Shown: in pieces, positions 21,264 to 33,765 of the stretch
How positions within the stretch are numbered: position 1 is the first letter of the stretch
How the letters are laid out: each line of letters opens with the position of its first letter
Source: Scenedesmus sp. ARA3
Taxonomy: Eukaryota; Chlorophyta; Chlorophyceae; Sphaeropleales; Scenedesmaceae
Assembly (NCBI GenBank): GCA_004335835.1
Contig: RWJK01001052.1
Coordinates: 24,289 to 88,288 of the forward strand
Length of the DNA: 64,000 bases
Reading direction: 5' to 3'
Notes under the pieces: model-generated
What the model was told of the DNA's origin: nothing
The model's input: only the letters and a program-made list of their open reading frames with translations
Database searches by the model: none
Translations under genes and position numbers: made by a program

Positions 21264-24200
21264 ATGCTGGCAGCACAGCAGAAGGCAGCTCAGAAGGCAG
21301 CCATGGCCTCGGCCATGCAGGCAGCACCTCGCGTGGCCACTGGCCGTAGCGTGGTTGCCAGCCGCACCATGTCCATGGGCGGTGCCAGGCCAATGAACGC
21401 ACCAGCAGTGGCTCAGCGCGCTGCAGTGAGGAGGGCAACCCGCGTGCTGGTCAGCGCCATCGCCAACGGCGCTACTGCTCCCGTGGAGAAGACCTCCAAC
21501 CCCATGAACATTGTGTTCGTGTCTGCCGAGGTGCGCAGCGATCTGGACCCACCTGCAACCCCAGTCATCCTCAGTCAGCCCGAGTTCCCATTTCACAGCC
21601 AACAGACATGATGCCGGGCAGATCAAGCGCTCAAACGATGCATACATATACTTTATACTTGACAGTAGAGTGGCAGCATCCCATGTGGGCTCTGCAGTGG
21701 TGGTCAGGCAGTAGTGCCAGTGCTGTAGTACAGCAGTAGCACTGCAGGAAACACACTTCTGGCAAGCCCACCTGACATGCTCACACCAGGCAGCCTACTA
21801 GGACTTGCTCTACCATATCACAGCATCCCAACCAGCGCTGCATGTGACTTTCGCGCTTGATGCATTGCGTACTATGCGGGCTCATGTGCGCCTGTGTCGC
21901 TGCTGCTGCAGGTTGCGCCCTGGTCCAAGACCGGTGGTCTGGGTGATGTGGTGGGTGGGCTGCCCATTGAGCTGGCCAAGAGGGGCCACAAGGTCATCAC
22001 CATTGCCCCCAGGTGAGCCTCGCAGCATGCAGGCTTCTCAGATTCCACTGGCAGCCCCTTGCTGCTCCAGTGGTCACTGCCTGAGCACGGCAGTCATGGA
22101 AGATGATGTCGCCTGCTCAAAAACAATGTTTGCATATATGTTTTATGTTTGAGATGCATGGGAAGGCCTTTCAGCTTGTGCGAGGGAGATGCCCGCCTCT
22201 CGACCCAGCTGGCTGAAGGGAAGCCTACCATCCCCTTGTGCATGCTCCTGCCTCAACGCCTGCTGCAATGCCTTTTTGAATATGCAGGTATGACCAGTAC
22301 AGCGACTGCTGGGACACCTCCGTGGTGAGTGATCGCAGCATGCGTCCGTGGTCGCCCGCAGCCCTAGTGTGCCACCGGCTCAGGTGCTTATCCAGTTCGT
22401 ATCTCGACTGCAGGTTGTGAACGTGGATGGCGAGTCCGTGCGCTTCTTCCACGCCATCAAGTCTGGCGTGCACCGTGTGTTCATCGACCACCCCTGGTGA
22501 GTTGATGAGCTGATCCACATCCCCTTTTATGTCGTTAAGATCAACCGATGCAGTGCTTTACAGAACGTGTCGCGAGTTACGCATGTCCTCTCAGTCAATG
22601 GCGCTACCTTCCCCCAGTGCTGTGCTCTGTCGACACTCTCGGCCCTTTGCAGCATCGTGATCCTTCTGTTTGCTTGCTCACAGGTTCCTGGCCAAGGTGT
22701 GGGGCAAGACCGGCAGCAAGCTGTACGGCAACCGCTCCGGCAGCGACTTCATCGACAACCACAAGCGCTTCACCATGTTCTGCAAGGCAGCCATTGAGAG
22801 CGTGAGGGCCCTGCCATTCGGCCCAGGAGAGGACTGCGTGTTCGTGGCCAACGACTGGCACTCAGCGCTGATCCCTCTGATCATCAAGGTGTGTGCGTGC
22901 ACACCTCCCTGGCAGTTGCAACTTGCAACTGTCAGCTGAAAACCCTGGAGCGGCCAGTCTGCTCTATCTGTTTGTTGTCCTACGCAATCGTGCCTGCTTT
23001 TTGTTTGTCACCTCCTGCAAATTCTAATTTTGCTGTGCGTGAGCATCCTGTAACACTCCTGCTCTGCTGCTCCCGCTGTCCCTGCTTGCAGGACGTGTAC
23101 CAGCCCCGCGGCCAGTTCAAGAACGCCAAGGTGGCCTACTGCATCCACAACATCGCCTTCCAGGGCCGCTTCTGGCCCGAGTCCTTCAAGGACATGCAGC
23201 TGCCGCAGTCCACCATGTCCAAGCTGGGCTTCATTGATGGCTACAGCAAGGTCTTTGACGAGAAGAACCCTCTGGACGATGACGAGAAGCCCAGCGACAG
23301 CTGGAGCGGCCCCTTCAACAAGCTCAACTGGATGAAGGTGTGTGCTGTGTTCTTGCCATCCTGCTGTCTTGATAGCAATGCTGTTGTGGCCAGCTGCAAT
23401 CGAGTCCTGCAGCCCCTCAGTTCTGCAGCCCCTTGGAGAGTGGGTGCTGCTTTCCTGCAAGGCTGTCTTGGACCCTCGCAAGTGATGTCTTTTCCGCCTC
23501 AGCAACCCACAGCAGTGACAGCAACAGCTTGTTCCTTTGGTGTCCACGTCACTGGTGATCAGTCTCATCAACGTTCCCGTGCTTACCATCACCTGCTGCT
23601 GCTGCTGCTCTTCCTACAGGCCGGCATCCTGGCAGCCGACAAGGTGCTGACTGTTTCACCCAACTACGCCAGCGAGATCGGCAGCGGCCCCGACAAGGGC
23701 GTGGAGCTGGACAGCATCATCCGCATGGTGAGCAAGCGTCAGATTATGTAGTAAATCATTCAGCAAAACTGCGTAGGCAGCAGCCTTGAGAAAGGTGTGA
23801 GAGCTGGACAGCATCATCCGCATGGTGTGCATGCGTGGACTGCGCAGCGCGTCACTTTTGAGGGGTTCGTACCATGGCAGCAGCTTGCATTGTGGCAGCT
23901 GTGTTGGCCCAGCACGGGTGCAGCAGTTGCCGGCGTACACAGAACTGGCAGTGATGCTGATAACAAGTGGCAGGCATTATTGAGCGCTTAGTGTTCAAGT
24001 ATCCACATGCCATGTCTTTAGGTTGCATGCAGAGTCTGATTTATCGCGGCCAATCGCTGTCTGCATGCAGGCTGGCGGCGCTGAGGGTATTGTGAACGGC
24101 ATGGACGTGACCGAGTGGAACCCCAAGACCGACAAGTACGTGCCCGTCAAGTACGACCGCAATAGCGTGTTTGAGGGCAAGGCAGCAGCCAAGGCAGCGC

Positions 24201-25926
24201 TGCAGGCCGAGGCAGGCCTGCCAGTGGACCCCACTGCGCCGCTGTTCGGCTACATAGGCCGCCTGGAGGAGCAGAAGGGCGTGGACATCCTGCTGTCGGT
24301 GAGTGCTGCTGCTGCTGCGTTCTGCTTTGGTTGTGTGCTGCTGCCAGAGCCCTTCTCCTACTCAAATTGTTGCTTTTGCGAGCCCATGGCTTCTGCTGAT
24401 GTGACCTGTGGACAGGTCAACCTAATCAGGTTAGGTGCACGATCGCCCTCTCTGCAAATGTTAGACTCTCCTCTAGCCTTCATTTCACCTTGATGTTGCT
24501 GATGGTGCCTCCTTCATCTGCCTTGCAGGCGCTGCCCAAGATCAGCAACGCGCAGGTCATCATCCTGGGCACCGGCAAGGCCAAGTACGAGCAGCTGGTC
24601 AAGTCCATGGCCACCAAGAACCCCAACTTCAAGGGCGTGGTCAAGTTCTCCGCACCCATGGCGCACCAGATCACAGCCGGCGCTGACTTCATCCTGGTGC
24701 CCTCCAGGTGCGGAGAGTGGCGCTGCTGTGTGCTGTGCTTTGCTGTGTTGTGCATCAGCAAAGTGACTGGCTGGGTGCACAGCAGCACGTGTTGTGCTGC
24801 AGCCTGAGAGTGAGCAGCAAGGAAGAGCTGGCTTCCAGTGCACAGGCTGCTTTTCTGTACTAGGGCTGTCTCCCTGGCTGTTATCTAGTCAACCCCAGCA
24901 ACTTTCAACATCCTGCATCTACACATCCTTTACTGACGCCAACACCTTGCTGGTCATCTGCCTTTCGCTGCACAGGTTCGAGCCCTGCGGCCTGATCCAG
25001 CTGCAAGCCATGCAGTACGGCACCCTTTACTAATGCCAAACCCCTCTTGCACATGCCTGTTCTTTTCAATAACGCCCCACAGGTTCGAGCCCTGCGGCCT
25101 CATCCAGCTGCACGCCATGCAGTACGCCACCCTTTACTCATGCCAAACCCCTCTTGCACATACCTGCTCCATTTTTACTCGTGACAGGTTCGAGCCCTGC
25201 GGCCTGATCCAGCTGCACGCCATGCAGTACGGCACTGTGCCCGTGGTGGCCTCCACCGGCGGCCTGGTCGACACTGTGAAGGAGGGCGTCACTGGCTTCC
25301 ACATGGGCGCATTCGACCCAGACAGGCTCAACCCCGCTGACGCCGACGCAGTGGCAGCCACCGTCAGCCGCGCAGCGCAGGTGAGATATTGTTATGACAA
25401 ACACAGCAAATGTTGAATGAAGCCAAGTACACTGAAAGAGTGGGTTACGCTCAAGAGCACTCAGTGTGGTGTGGCAGAAGACCTGCTGTTGTATTGCTGC
25501 CTGGTGCATTTACGTTCAATGCTCCGCCAAGCTTCAAGTTCTGAGCACAGTCCTCAATATGTCAAACCAACCATATCTTACTAGCCACTTCCACGTCACT
25601 TCAATCTATCCCCGCAGGTCTTCCAGATCCCAAGTTCGGGGAGATGGTCAAGAACTGCACTGCTGGCCACCTCTTCGCCTTCCCCACGCTTGACGTCACG
25701 CTGACACCAAAACATTATGTTTCCAATGTTGCGTCCGCAGGTCTTCCAGACCCCCAAGTTCAGGGAGATGGTGAAGAACTGCATCAGCCAGGACCTGTCC
25801 TGGGCGGCCCCCGCCAAGAAGTGGGAGGCCATCCTGGAGGAGGTGTCCCGCGGCTGCACCGCTGCCCCAGCCAAGAAGGCCAGCGTGCCCACACCCGTGC
25901 AGAAGCAGATCCCCGTGCGCGCCTAA
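21264..25926 (+). CDS. GBSS1: Granule-bound starch synthase, plastid
   Basis: Exons 21264-21530, 21912-22012, 22288-22324, 22414-22496, 22684-22888, 23092-23337, 23620-23727, 24071-24298, 24529-24707, 25188-25380 and 25741-25926 encode 610 residues without a frame break. Residues 1 to about 70 are Ala/Arg/Met-rich, a chloroplast transit peptide. [11 protein letters not shown] at about residue 95 is the ADP-glucose-binding motif of GT5 starch synthases. [27 protein letters not shown] and [10 protein letters not shown] mark the second Rossmann domain. The short distance from transit peptide to catalytic core, with no long N-terminal extension, fits GBSSI rather than soluble synthases. By family it transfers glucose from ADP-glucose to make amylose inside starch granules. 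The C-terminal tail after the core ([14 protein letters not shown]...) is short. Exon copies lie in introns 7, 9 and 10. Confidence 0.95.
23795..23830 (+). repeat. Copy of GBSS exon 7 end
   Basis: It repeats the bases encoding ELDSIIRM plus a GT donor, about 100 bp after the true exon end at 23727. Confidence 0.9.
24976..25140 (+). repeat. Two copies of GBSS exon 10 start
   Basis: Copies starting at 24976 and 25083 (real exon at 25188) each have an acceptor and read [15 protein letters not shown] before diverging. The period is 105-107 bp and the intron tail with CCAAACCCCTCTTGCACAT is part of the unit. Confidence 0.95.
25618..25665 (+). repeat. Copy of GBSS exon 11 start
   Basis: An intact acceptor followed by a diverged copy of the [14 protein letters not shown] coding sequence, with frame lost. 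The true exon starts at 25741. Confidence 0.9.
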
Positions 25927-26458
25927 GCAGCTTGCTGCGGGGTTTGCTGGCTGGATGGATTGGCGTCTTGCAGGAGCAGCGTTATGCTGGATCTTGCTGG
26001 GTTGAATGACAGTGGAGGAGGTGTGCTGCTGCCGAGCAAGTGCTGGCGTGTGCGTGATACCTCTTGGAACAACAACAGGCATTGAGCAGCAGCAGCAGCG
26101 TGTGTGTAGATGTGGATGGTATGCTGCTTGGTGAGTCACATGTTGTGGCTTCAGTCTTTCCTTGTTCTTGATACCGTACATACAAAACCGATGAAGCGAG
26201 AGGAAACAGCAGCAGGGTGGGCCTGCCACTCGTGTGGCATGCAGCACCAGGGTTTGTGTTATAACACATAATAACACTGCTGCTAGTGGTGCTGAGTGTG
26301 TGTGGTGTCAGCTGCATGTTGGTTGTTGTACCGTCCTATGTTAGTCTCATGTTAGTAAGTAACATGTTAGTGTTATCACAGTTTCGAGTGGCCGCTGCCT
26401 GCTGCTGCAGGGTCGGAACGCTGGCTGCTGCAGGGCACAAGCATTGCGTGGCGGTTAC

Positions 26459-26483
26459 TGTAAATCAGATTTCTGGGTTGTAA
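26459..26483 (+). terminator. Paired TGTAA signals for GBSS
   Basis: TGTAA at 26459-26463 and again at 26479-26483, about 540 bases after the GBSS stop. Confidence 0.5.
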
Positions 26484-27527
26484 ATCATGCATAATGCGTG
26501 TTGTTAGCTGGTCTTGTGCTGCGGGTGGGAGCGAAGAGAAGGACGGCTGTTGGTGTGCAGGCAGCAGAGGCTGCAGAGGTGCCTGCCAGCGCCCTAGGAG
26601 CAGTTGTGCATTGTTTTCTGTTGCGCATGTTGCAGGCTTGGGTAAGGTGGACGCAAAACGAACTGTTCGTTCGTGTCCTCTGTACGCTGAGCCAAATGCT
26701 GCAGCAGATTAGTAATCGGCCCATCAGGCTGCGAGGTCGTGTGGTTTTTGAAGCATTCAGGAACCAACAAAGTGTGTCCTGCACAGATGTTGTCAGACGT
26801 GTCAGCTGCACTTATCCTGTGAGAAATGGCATCATGCATTGCGCATCAACTGCCTTGGTTTCTGCGCGAGCTTTGCTCAGTTGGTGGTGTTTGTCTTTGG
26901 TGAATGTGAGTGCTATGTGCTGTCAGAGTGATGCGAGGAGATGTGCAGCAGCAGTGTGTGTGCAAGGGGCATCCAGCCTTGCTTTTGTCTGCAGCGCAGC
27001 ACAGGCAGCAGTCATTTCATGCTGCTTGTTGCTGCCTGCTTGCAAGCGCACAGTTTTTTCTCCGGAGGCGCTGCCTCTGTGCAGCCCACACTTGTGCGTG
27101 GGCGCACATGCAGTAGCAAGGGCAGATCTACACCAACAGCTTTGAAGTTTTGCCGGGCGGACAGCCACTGTTAGGCAACACTCCAGGACAACTGTCTAGC
27201 CATGCATGCATTGTTCCAGGCACTGAGATGGCAGAAACAGATGCGCAATGCTGCTGGCTGTGCTTACATTGCGTCACAACAACATGCCATGCAGCACATG
27301 CTGATCGGGCGGGCGAGTGCTCACTTAGAGAGAGTGTGTGTTTTTGCCTCATCTTGATGCGCCAGTGTGCAGAGGGCGCACACTTGTGTGTGGGATTGCT
27401 GAGCTGTTACATAACAGTTGGGATGGCTGTTACGACAGCGTCATTTAAGTGTGGGGTACGCTGCTGCTGGCCATACGTACGTCTGCTGTGTTTGGCCATC
27501 ACCTAGCTGAGAGATGCTAGCATCCTG

Positions 27528-27532
27528 TTACA
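27528..27532 (-). terminator. TGTAA signal for the 27879-31504 gene
   Basis: Minus-strand TGTAA about 350 bases after the stop of the chloroplast membrane protein gene. Confidence 0.45.
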
Positions 27533-27878
27533 CGTGTGAGGAGGAAGCGCCCCTCAGGGCCTTGCTCCCACACAGCCGAGTGTAATAAACCAAACCTCAG
27601 AACGGTCTTGCCAACCTCTGGTGGTTCCGACGTCGACGTTCATGCATCAAGTAGCGACTGCAATCGTCAGTGACACTGAGCGGCTCAAAGCAGCAGTGGC
27701 AGCTAAAAAGGGAAACACTCCTGTCAGGGGCCACAAAACGCGTGCTGCCAACCTGCGTGCAAGTTCAGCGCACAGTCCTGACGAGCTCGAGTCATTCTAC
27801 AAAACAGGCGGCCATACACCTGCAACTCTTGACACCTGCACTGATTGCTGTGGTCAATGCTGCCAGCACGTGCTGACC

Positions 27879-30800
27879 TCAAGAATTAGCCAATATAGAG
27901 TCCACTCTGGATGCATCATCCCCTCTGCTGCCTTCGCTGCCGCTGCGCTCTTCAATTGCCACCCCTTGAAGCTGCTGCTGCTGCTGCCCCTGCACGGCTG
28001 CCTGTCCAGCTGCCAAGCCACCCACCTTCTCCCGGACCTCCTTCAACCTCTCAGCTGCTGCACCGGCCGCCGTCCCTGCTCGCTCCCTCAAACCCTGAAC
28101 CCTCTCCCCCAACTCCGCCTGCTGAACCCTAGACCCTAGCTGCTGCGCCGCAGACTCTAAACCCTTGCCTGCTGCCTGCAGGCCTGCCTGCAGCTCCTGC
28201 TGCTCTGGAAGGGCCTCCTTGGCTCGTTCTGCTAGGCCCTTACCAGCAGCAGCAGCACGCTTGCCCAACCCTTTCAGTGCATCCAAAGCTGCCTGTGCTG
28301 CTGCGGGCTGCTCTGCTGCGCGTGAGTTGGCAACAGCTGGATTGGGCGCCTGCTGCAGCTGCTGCTTGCGGCTGCTGTCGCTTGCTGCCTGCCGCCGATC
28401 TTCGCCGGCATCAGTATTGTTGTCAGCTGCCTTGTATTGCAGCTGCTGCTCCCTGCTGCTGCTTCTTTCACCAGCATCCCGCTGCTGCTGCTGCTGCTGC
28501 TGCCGCGGCTGCCTGCCATCCACCACAGCGGCCGGCAGCAGCTTCCTCTCATAACTGTTACTTTTGTAACTGTCGTCATCATCGCCATCAAGCTCCAACA
28601 CGCGCTGTTTGAAGGCCGCGCCGGCCCTGCCCAGCTGCTTAGCCACCACTTGTTGCCCAGGAAGCTTCGGCAGCTGCGGCTGCGGCAGCTGCACCAGGCC
28701 AGCTTGCACAGCCAGCAGCAGTAGCACTCCTGCAGACATAGCAGCGTTGCAGAGTTATGATTGCACGCAGCAATCAGAGCTGTACCAATCCAGCTTGCAC
28801 AGCCAGCAGCAGCAGCACTCCTGCAGACATAGCAGCGTTGCAGAGTTATGATTGCATGCAGCAATCAGAGCTGTACCAATCCAGCTTGCACAGCCAGCAG
28901 CAGCAGCACTCCTGCACACACATGGCTGAAAAGTTGCCAGGCACGTAAGGGAATCAGGCACAGGTTGCCGCCCGCATCACACCCGCTATCCCTGCACATA
29001 CAAACATACTGACATCTGGATTGGCAATCGCTTTGTCAACATCTGGAGAGCAGCCCCCATTAGGCCCTCACAATCATCAACAGCCCAACACATGCTAGCC
29101 TGCAGCTGTCTTTTGCTCTCCTCACTTGCCATGGCGCTGCCCGCCAGCATGCCTGGCACCATGGCAGCATGCAGGATGCACAACCCCCATCACCACAAGC
29201 CGCCTCACCTACGAGTGCGCTGCCAGCCAGTATGTCTGGCCCCAGCAGCACGCCAGCAGCCACCACCACACCCACACTGGATGTTGAGCCCCATGCATTT
29301 ATGCAGGCTTTGCAACTTTCAACTCCACAGCGACACAAACAGCATGCTAATGAAGACAAGCTCTTTCAAGGTACAAGACTGACCCACACAGATTTGCTTG
29401 ACGACATTGAAAAACACTTGATTGCATTGCCGCCTCACCTACGAGTGCGCTGCCCGCCAGTATGTCAGGCCCCAGCAGCACGCCAGCAGCCACCACCACG
29501 CCCACTGGATGCAGCCAGTGCGCTTCCCATCACCGGCATGATCCTTGGCCCCAACCATGATATGCATTATCAAACTCAAAAACCTTATGGAAGGCATGCG
29601 ATGAAGATTACGATGAAGCCATGCCGGTAAAGAGTAATTGTGAAACACCCTGAGAACCTCACCTACGAGTGCGCTGCCTGCCAGTATGTCAGGCCCCAGC
29701 AGCACCCCAGCAGCCACCACCACGCCCACACTGGATGCAGCAGGATGCTCCTTGACAAACTCCAGCACCGTATAAATGCTGCTGGCGGTGGCTTCGGGAT
29801 GGGAGATGGCCAGGTAGGCCAGCAGCGCCGCTATGGCGGGGTAGAGCAGGTAGCTGATGGCCAGCTGTGTATGGGTGAGTGGGTGAGGACAGATCAAGGT
29901 GGGAACAGGTTAGGTGATAAGATGGGTTGAGAAGGTGGGACAGGTGTGATGGGAAATGTTGGCCAGCAGCAGCAGCAGCAGCAGCGGCGGGGTGCTCCTT
30001 GACAAACTCCAGCAGCGTGTAGATGCTGCTGGCGGTGGCCTCGGGGTGGGAAATGGCCAAGTATGCGAGCAGAGCTGCGATGGCGGGGTACAGCAGGTAG
30101 CTGATGGCCAGCTGCAAATATAGGGTGGAGGCGTGGGCGAGGACAGATGAAAGTGGGAACAGGTTAGGCAATGAGATGGGCTAAGGTGAGAAAGGTGTGA
30201 AAACGGGTTGGCCATCTGCGCGTGCAAGCGCTAGTGCGAGACATGAAATGCTGGCTAGGTAGGACAGCAGTGCTGCGATGGCGGTGGCAAGATGGTGGCA
30301 ATGGTTGAGATGGCGAGAAATGGTGAAAGAGGAGGGGAGGGAACAAAATGGCAGCCAGCAGCTCTAAGATGCCTATGTCTGCACTACAGCAGATAGGGTA
30401 TACTGATGCGCTTGCTTGGCTTACGCTGACACCCACTCTCATTGTGTTGGCTTCCACCCGCCTGCTGCCATGCTAAACCCTTTTTCACACCAGCAGGCAG
30501 CAGCAGCTGCTGCTATCACTACATACACTGCAGCTGCAGTGCTCACCCTTATAAGCTTGGGGAACAGCAGTAGCGCCAGCACTGCTGCGCCAACCGCCAG
30601 CACTGGCGAGTGCAGCAACGAATGCAGCGGACTGTTGTCAACCAGGAAGTCAGGCACATACACCTCTTTATGTGCTCTAACGCCCACTGTCATAGTGCCT
30701 GCTTCAACCCACCTGCTGCTATGGTACATCCCCTTCCACCCCAGCAGACAGCAGCAGCTGCTACTAACACCGCATACACTGCAGCTGCCAATGCTTACCC

Positions 30801-31504
30801 GAATGAGCTTGGGGAACAGCAGCAGCGCCAGCACCGCTGCGCCAACTGCTAGCACTGGCGAGTGCAGCACTGAATCCAGAGGGTTGTTGTCAACCAGGAA
30901 GTCAGGCACATCAACCTCTATCCTGGCAGCAGCAGCGCTGCCAGCCGCTGAGGCAAAGTGTGCAGTAGCAAGGAGGACACTGCTTGCTGCTGCTTCTGCA
31001 GCTGTTGCTGCTGGGGTTGTTGGCGCTGACGGTTGGGTTGTTGAGGTCTGCCTGGTCTGCAGCGCACTGCTGCTGCTGCTGCTGCTGCATGTAGTAGAGG
31101 AGTTGCCCTCTAGCAACAAGCATGATGACTGTAGCACGTCATGCGTTCTTTGCTGCTGTAGTGAAATGCTGTTGGTGACACAGCGACGCCTGTGTGCCCC
31201 TGCTGCTGCTGTTGCTGCTGCTGCAGGCAGCTGTGCACGCCTGGGACACTGCACAGCATACCCAGACAGCAGCGCAGTAGCTCAACCGAACGCGTCATGT
31301 AACCAGGCATGCACTGCTCTCGCTACCGAGAGCGTAAACAAGCGAGGTGTGAAGACTTGCAGGAAGCATGTTCACAGCAGCAACAGCAGCAAGGCATCCC
31401 ACCTGCACCACGCCCCGGATCGTCATCAGCCCGTACCGTGTGGTACATTGACTCGTTCGAACATTATTCTCTGCGTTTGGTGAGATTTTGCGTGCTAGAT
31501 GCAT
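27879..31504 (-). CDS. Predicted chloroplast multi-pass membrane protein, function unknown
   Basis: Exons 31504-31403, 31248-30799, 29864-29663 and 28729-27879 give 534 residues in one frame. The first 140 or so residues are Arg/Ser/Ala-rich, like a plastid transit peptide (start may instead be the Met at 31426). Then follow hydrophobic segments: SPVLAVGAAVLALLLFPKLI (after VPDFLVDNNPLDSVLH), LAISYLLYPAIAALLAYLAI, and a long one running VGVVVAAGVLLGPDILAG into VLLLLAVQAGLVQL. The C-terminal 230 residues are hydrophilic, with an acidic DGDDDD stretch, Gln runs, and Ala/Lys/Glu heptad-like sequence (KGLAERAKEALPEQQELQ) resembling an amphipathic helix. I do not recognise the family. A thylakoid or envelope location is inferred. 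The gene is tandem with and just downstream of the thioredoxin-like gene. Confidence 0.6.
28755..28920 (-). repeat. Two copies of the last-exon start
   Basis: Nearly identical 80-bp units at about 28757-28838 and 28842-28918 repeat the acceptor and first bases of the exon at 28729. Confidence 0.9.
29205..29515 (-). repeat. Two copies of exon 3 end
   Basis: The edge encoding VVVAAGVLLGPDILAGSALV with donor recurs at about 29208-29280 and 29439-29512. Confidence 0.95.
29980..30111 (-). repeat. Second copy of exon 3 start with intact acceptor
   Basis: Reads LAISYLLYPAIAALLAYLAI through LLEFVKEHPA, nearly identical to the exon at 29864. It ends in a CAG run with no clear donor. Its acceptor would be in the correct frame, so it is a candidate alternative exon. 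Confidence 0.85.
30545..30675 (-). repeat. Copy of exon 2 end with intact donor
   Basis: Encodes VPDFLVDNSPLHSLLHSPVL and onward to PKLIR with a GGTGAGC donor, copying the end of the exon 31248-30799. About 240 bp separate the two. Confidence 0.95.
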
Positions 31505-31655
31505 GGCAAAGCGGATCGTAGACGATGCTGAGCTGTCACGAGCATGAACGGGAACGCTGTCCTCATTCGGCGCAGCAGTACCCAAGCTGCGTTCAGTATA
31601 AGCGGAATTGCCACATACACGTAGCAACACGACAATCTGGTGACAGTGAGACACG

Positions 31656-31660
31656 TTACA
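31656..31660 (-). terminator. TGTAA signal for the thioredoxin-like gene
   Basis: Minus-strand TGTAA 39 bases after the stop at 31699 and about 150 bases before the start of the next gene. Confidence 0.55.
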
Positions 31661-31698
31661 CCGCTACAGGAGGTGTAGGGTTGTTTAGGGTCGAGCAT

Positions 31699-31857
31699 TT
31701 AGGAGACTGCAGTCACACCAGGATTGCTGGTGGTGCTGGGAGTGGCACTGCTACTGGCTGCACCACCTTCTAACACCACCACTTCACCCCCTGCTGCTGT
31801 TGCTGCTTCTGCTGCTGCTGGTCCAGCAGCAGCATTCCCTTCTGCTGCAGCTGCTAG

Positions 31858-31907
<50 letters not shown>

Positions 31908-32868
31908 GTTTCCACTGTTGCCGCAGCCACCACAGCGCCCTGCACGCCTGCATCAATCAGCAGGAACACAGCAAGCCCAGTAAGCGGCAGCAGCAGCAAG
32001 CAGCACCTTCCAAAGGGCTTTGCATCCCCTGACCAACACCACAGCACAACAACAATCGACCCACACGGTGCGGGCCACAGCGCTCCACAGCAAACAGCCT
32101 CAAAAACACTCACGGCACTACCAAGAAGACCACACTAAGCCTGGACGCATAGCGGCTCACATCATCTCCAGACTTGCAAACGCTAGAAGCCCATATTCCA
32201 CTGCACCCAGCACAGCACAAACATTGCACTCGTAAAGCTCACCAGGAAAGCCACGCTGAATCAGACAAGCAAGCACACATTGCACAACCAAGGCTACGAA
32301 TCCTCAACCCAAGAGCATGCATTACACCGCACACAGGACAGCCAAACATTTCTTTGATAGATAAGACATTATTATACCAAAACACTCACCAGGAAGGCCA
32401 CATTGAGCCAGAAGAAAGCTGCGTGCTGCTGCCTCAACAGCTCCTCCACTGTGGCCTCACCATCCCCACCTCACACAACCAAACCTTCAAACCTAAGACG
32501 CATGCATCACACTGCACCTAGGACTGCCAACCATTCAATTGTTTTGATAACATCAACTCTTCAGACACTTACCAGGACAGCCAACAATGCAAAATCTGAT
32601 ACTATACAGTCTTTAGTAAATTGATAAATTATATTTAAAACACTCACCAGGAACGCCACGCTGAGCCAGAAGAATGCTGCGTGCTGCTGCCCCGACAGCT
32701 CCTCCACTGTGGCCTCACCATCCCATCGGGGGCAGCTCCAGCCGCCACACACCTGCTGCTGCTGCTGCTGCTGGTGGCTGGCAGCAGCGTCAGCACCCCC
32801 AGCAGCGCACGAGCCTGCGCTGCTGTTGTCAACGCCAGCAGAGCTGTTGCTGCTGCTGGCGTTGAGCA

Positions 32869-32903
<35 letters not shown>

Positions 32904-33732
32904 GCGGCTGGGCTGCAGAGCTGTGCCACCTCTAAGCTTGCCAGCGGCTCCTGGCCCTGGGGCAGCAAGCACAGCAGACAGCAGTTAAACACTGAAAGCG
33001 TCTCAACGTCTTAAAGTGTCTAAAGCGTTATCATTGTGGACTAACGAAGGGCCACCTCTAAGCTTGCCAGCGGACCCTGGCCCTGGGGCAGCAAGCACAG
33101 CAGACAGCAAACACAGCCAACACAAAACACGTGTATCATTCCTCTAGTAATTGGAAGCATCCAGCAAGGGCTTTGCAGCATGTGTATGTATGTGGCTGAC
33201 TCAAGCAGCGCTGATTTGACATACTCTTGCTGGCAGCAGTTACACAGGCGGCTGCGTCAGTAAATGCTGCAGCATGTGCAGCATGATGCTGTAGTGCGGC
33301 AAGAGTCAAACAGAGAGAAAGAGGGAGTGTTGCCGCAGCCCCCTCACCAGCGCCTTGGCCACAAAGTGCAGCGTATTGGGGCAAAACAAGACACAGAGAG
33401 AGACCAAGATAAACAAAATATGTAGAAAAAAATGCTGCCGCAGCCCCCTCACCTGCGCCTTTGCAAGGAAGTGCAGAATAATGGGGCAAAACGGGACACA
33501 GAGAGAGCCACAGAAACCAAGAATTGAAAAGACTGCTGCCGCAGCCCCCTCACCAGCGCCTTGGCTACAAGTGCAGCATAATGACAGAAAGTGACACGCA
33601 GAAAGAGAGCGAGAAAAATAAGGATAAAAAGAATATAACAGTGCTGCCGCAGCCCCCTCACCAGCGCCTTGGCCACAAAGTGCAGCATGGGGCCCAGCCA
33701 GTGCTTGCCGCTGTAGCGGTACTTGCGGCCCT

Positions 33733-33765
<33 letters not shown>

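Larger units (their letters stand above)
25927..27878. other. Convergent intergenic region, GBSS and membrane-protein 3' flanks
   Basis: About 1.95 kb between two convergent genes, without recognisable coding sequence. It holds two TGTAA motifs for GBSS at 26459 and 26479, one on the minus strand at 27528, and a TGTAATAAA string at 27581. A short plus-strand open frame from 27621 has no recognised domain. Confidence 0.6.

Noticed and set aside
31784..32113. Frame giving a poly-Ser tail for the thioredoxin-like protein
   Set aside because: The phase-consistent acceptor at 31947 gives ACRALWWLRQQWKQR followed by poly-Ala, a sensible post-membrane basic tail.
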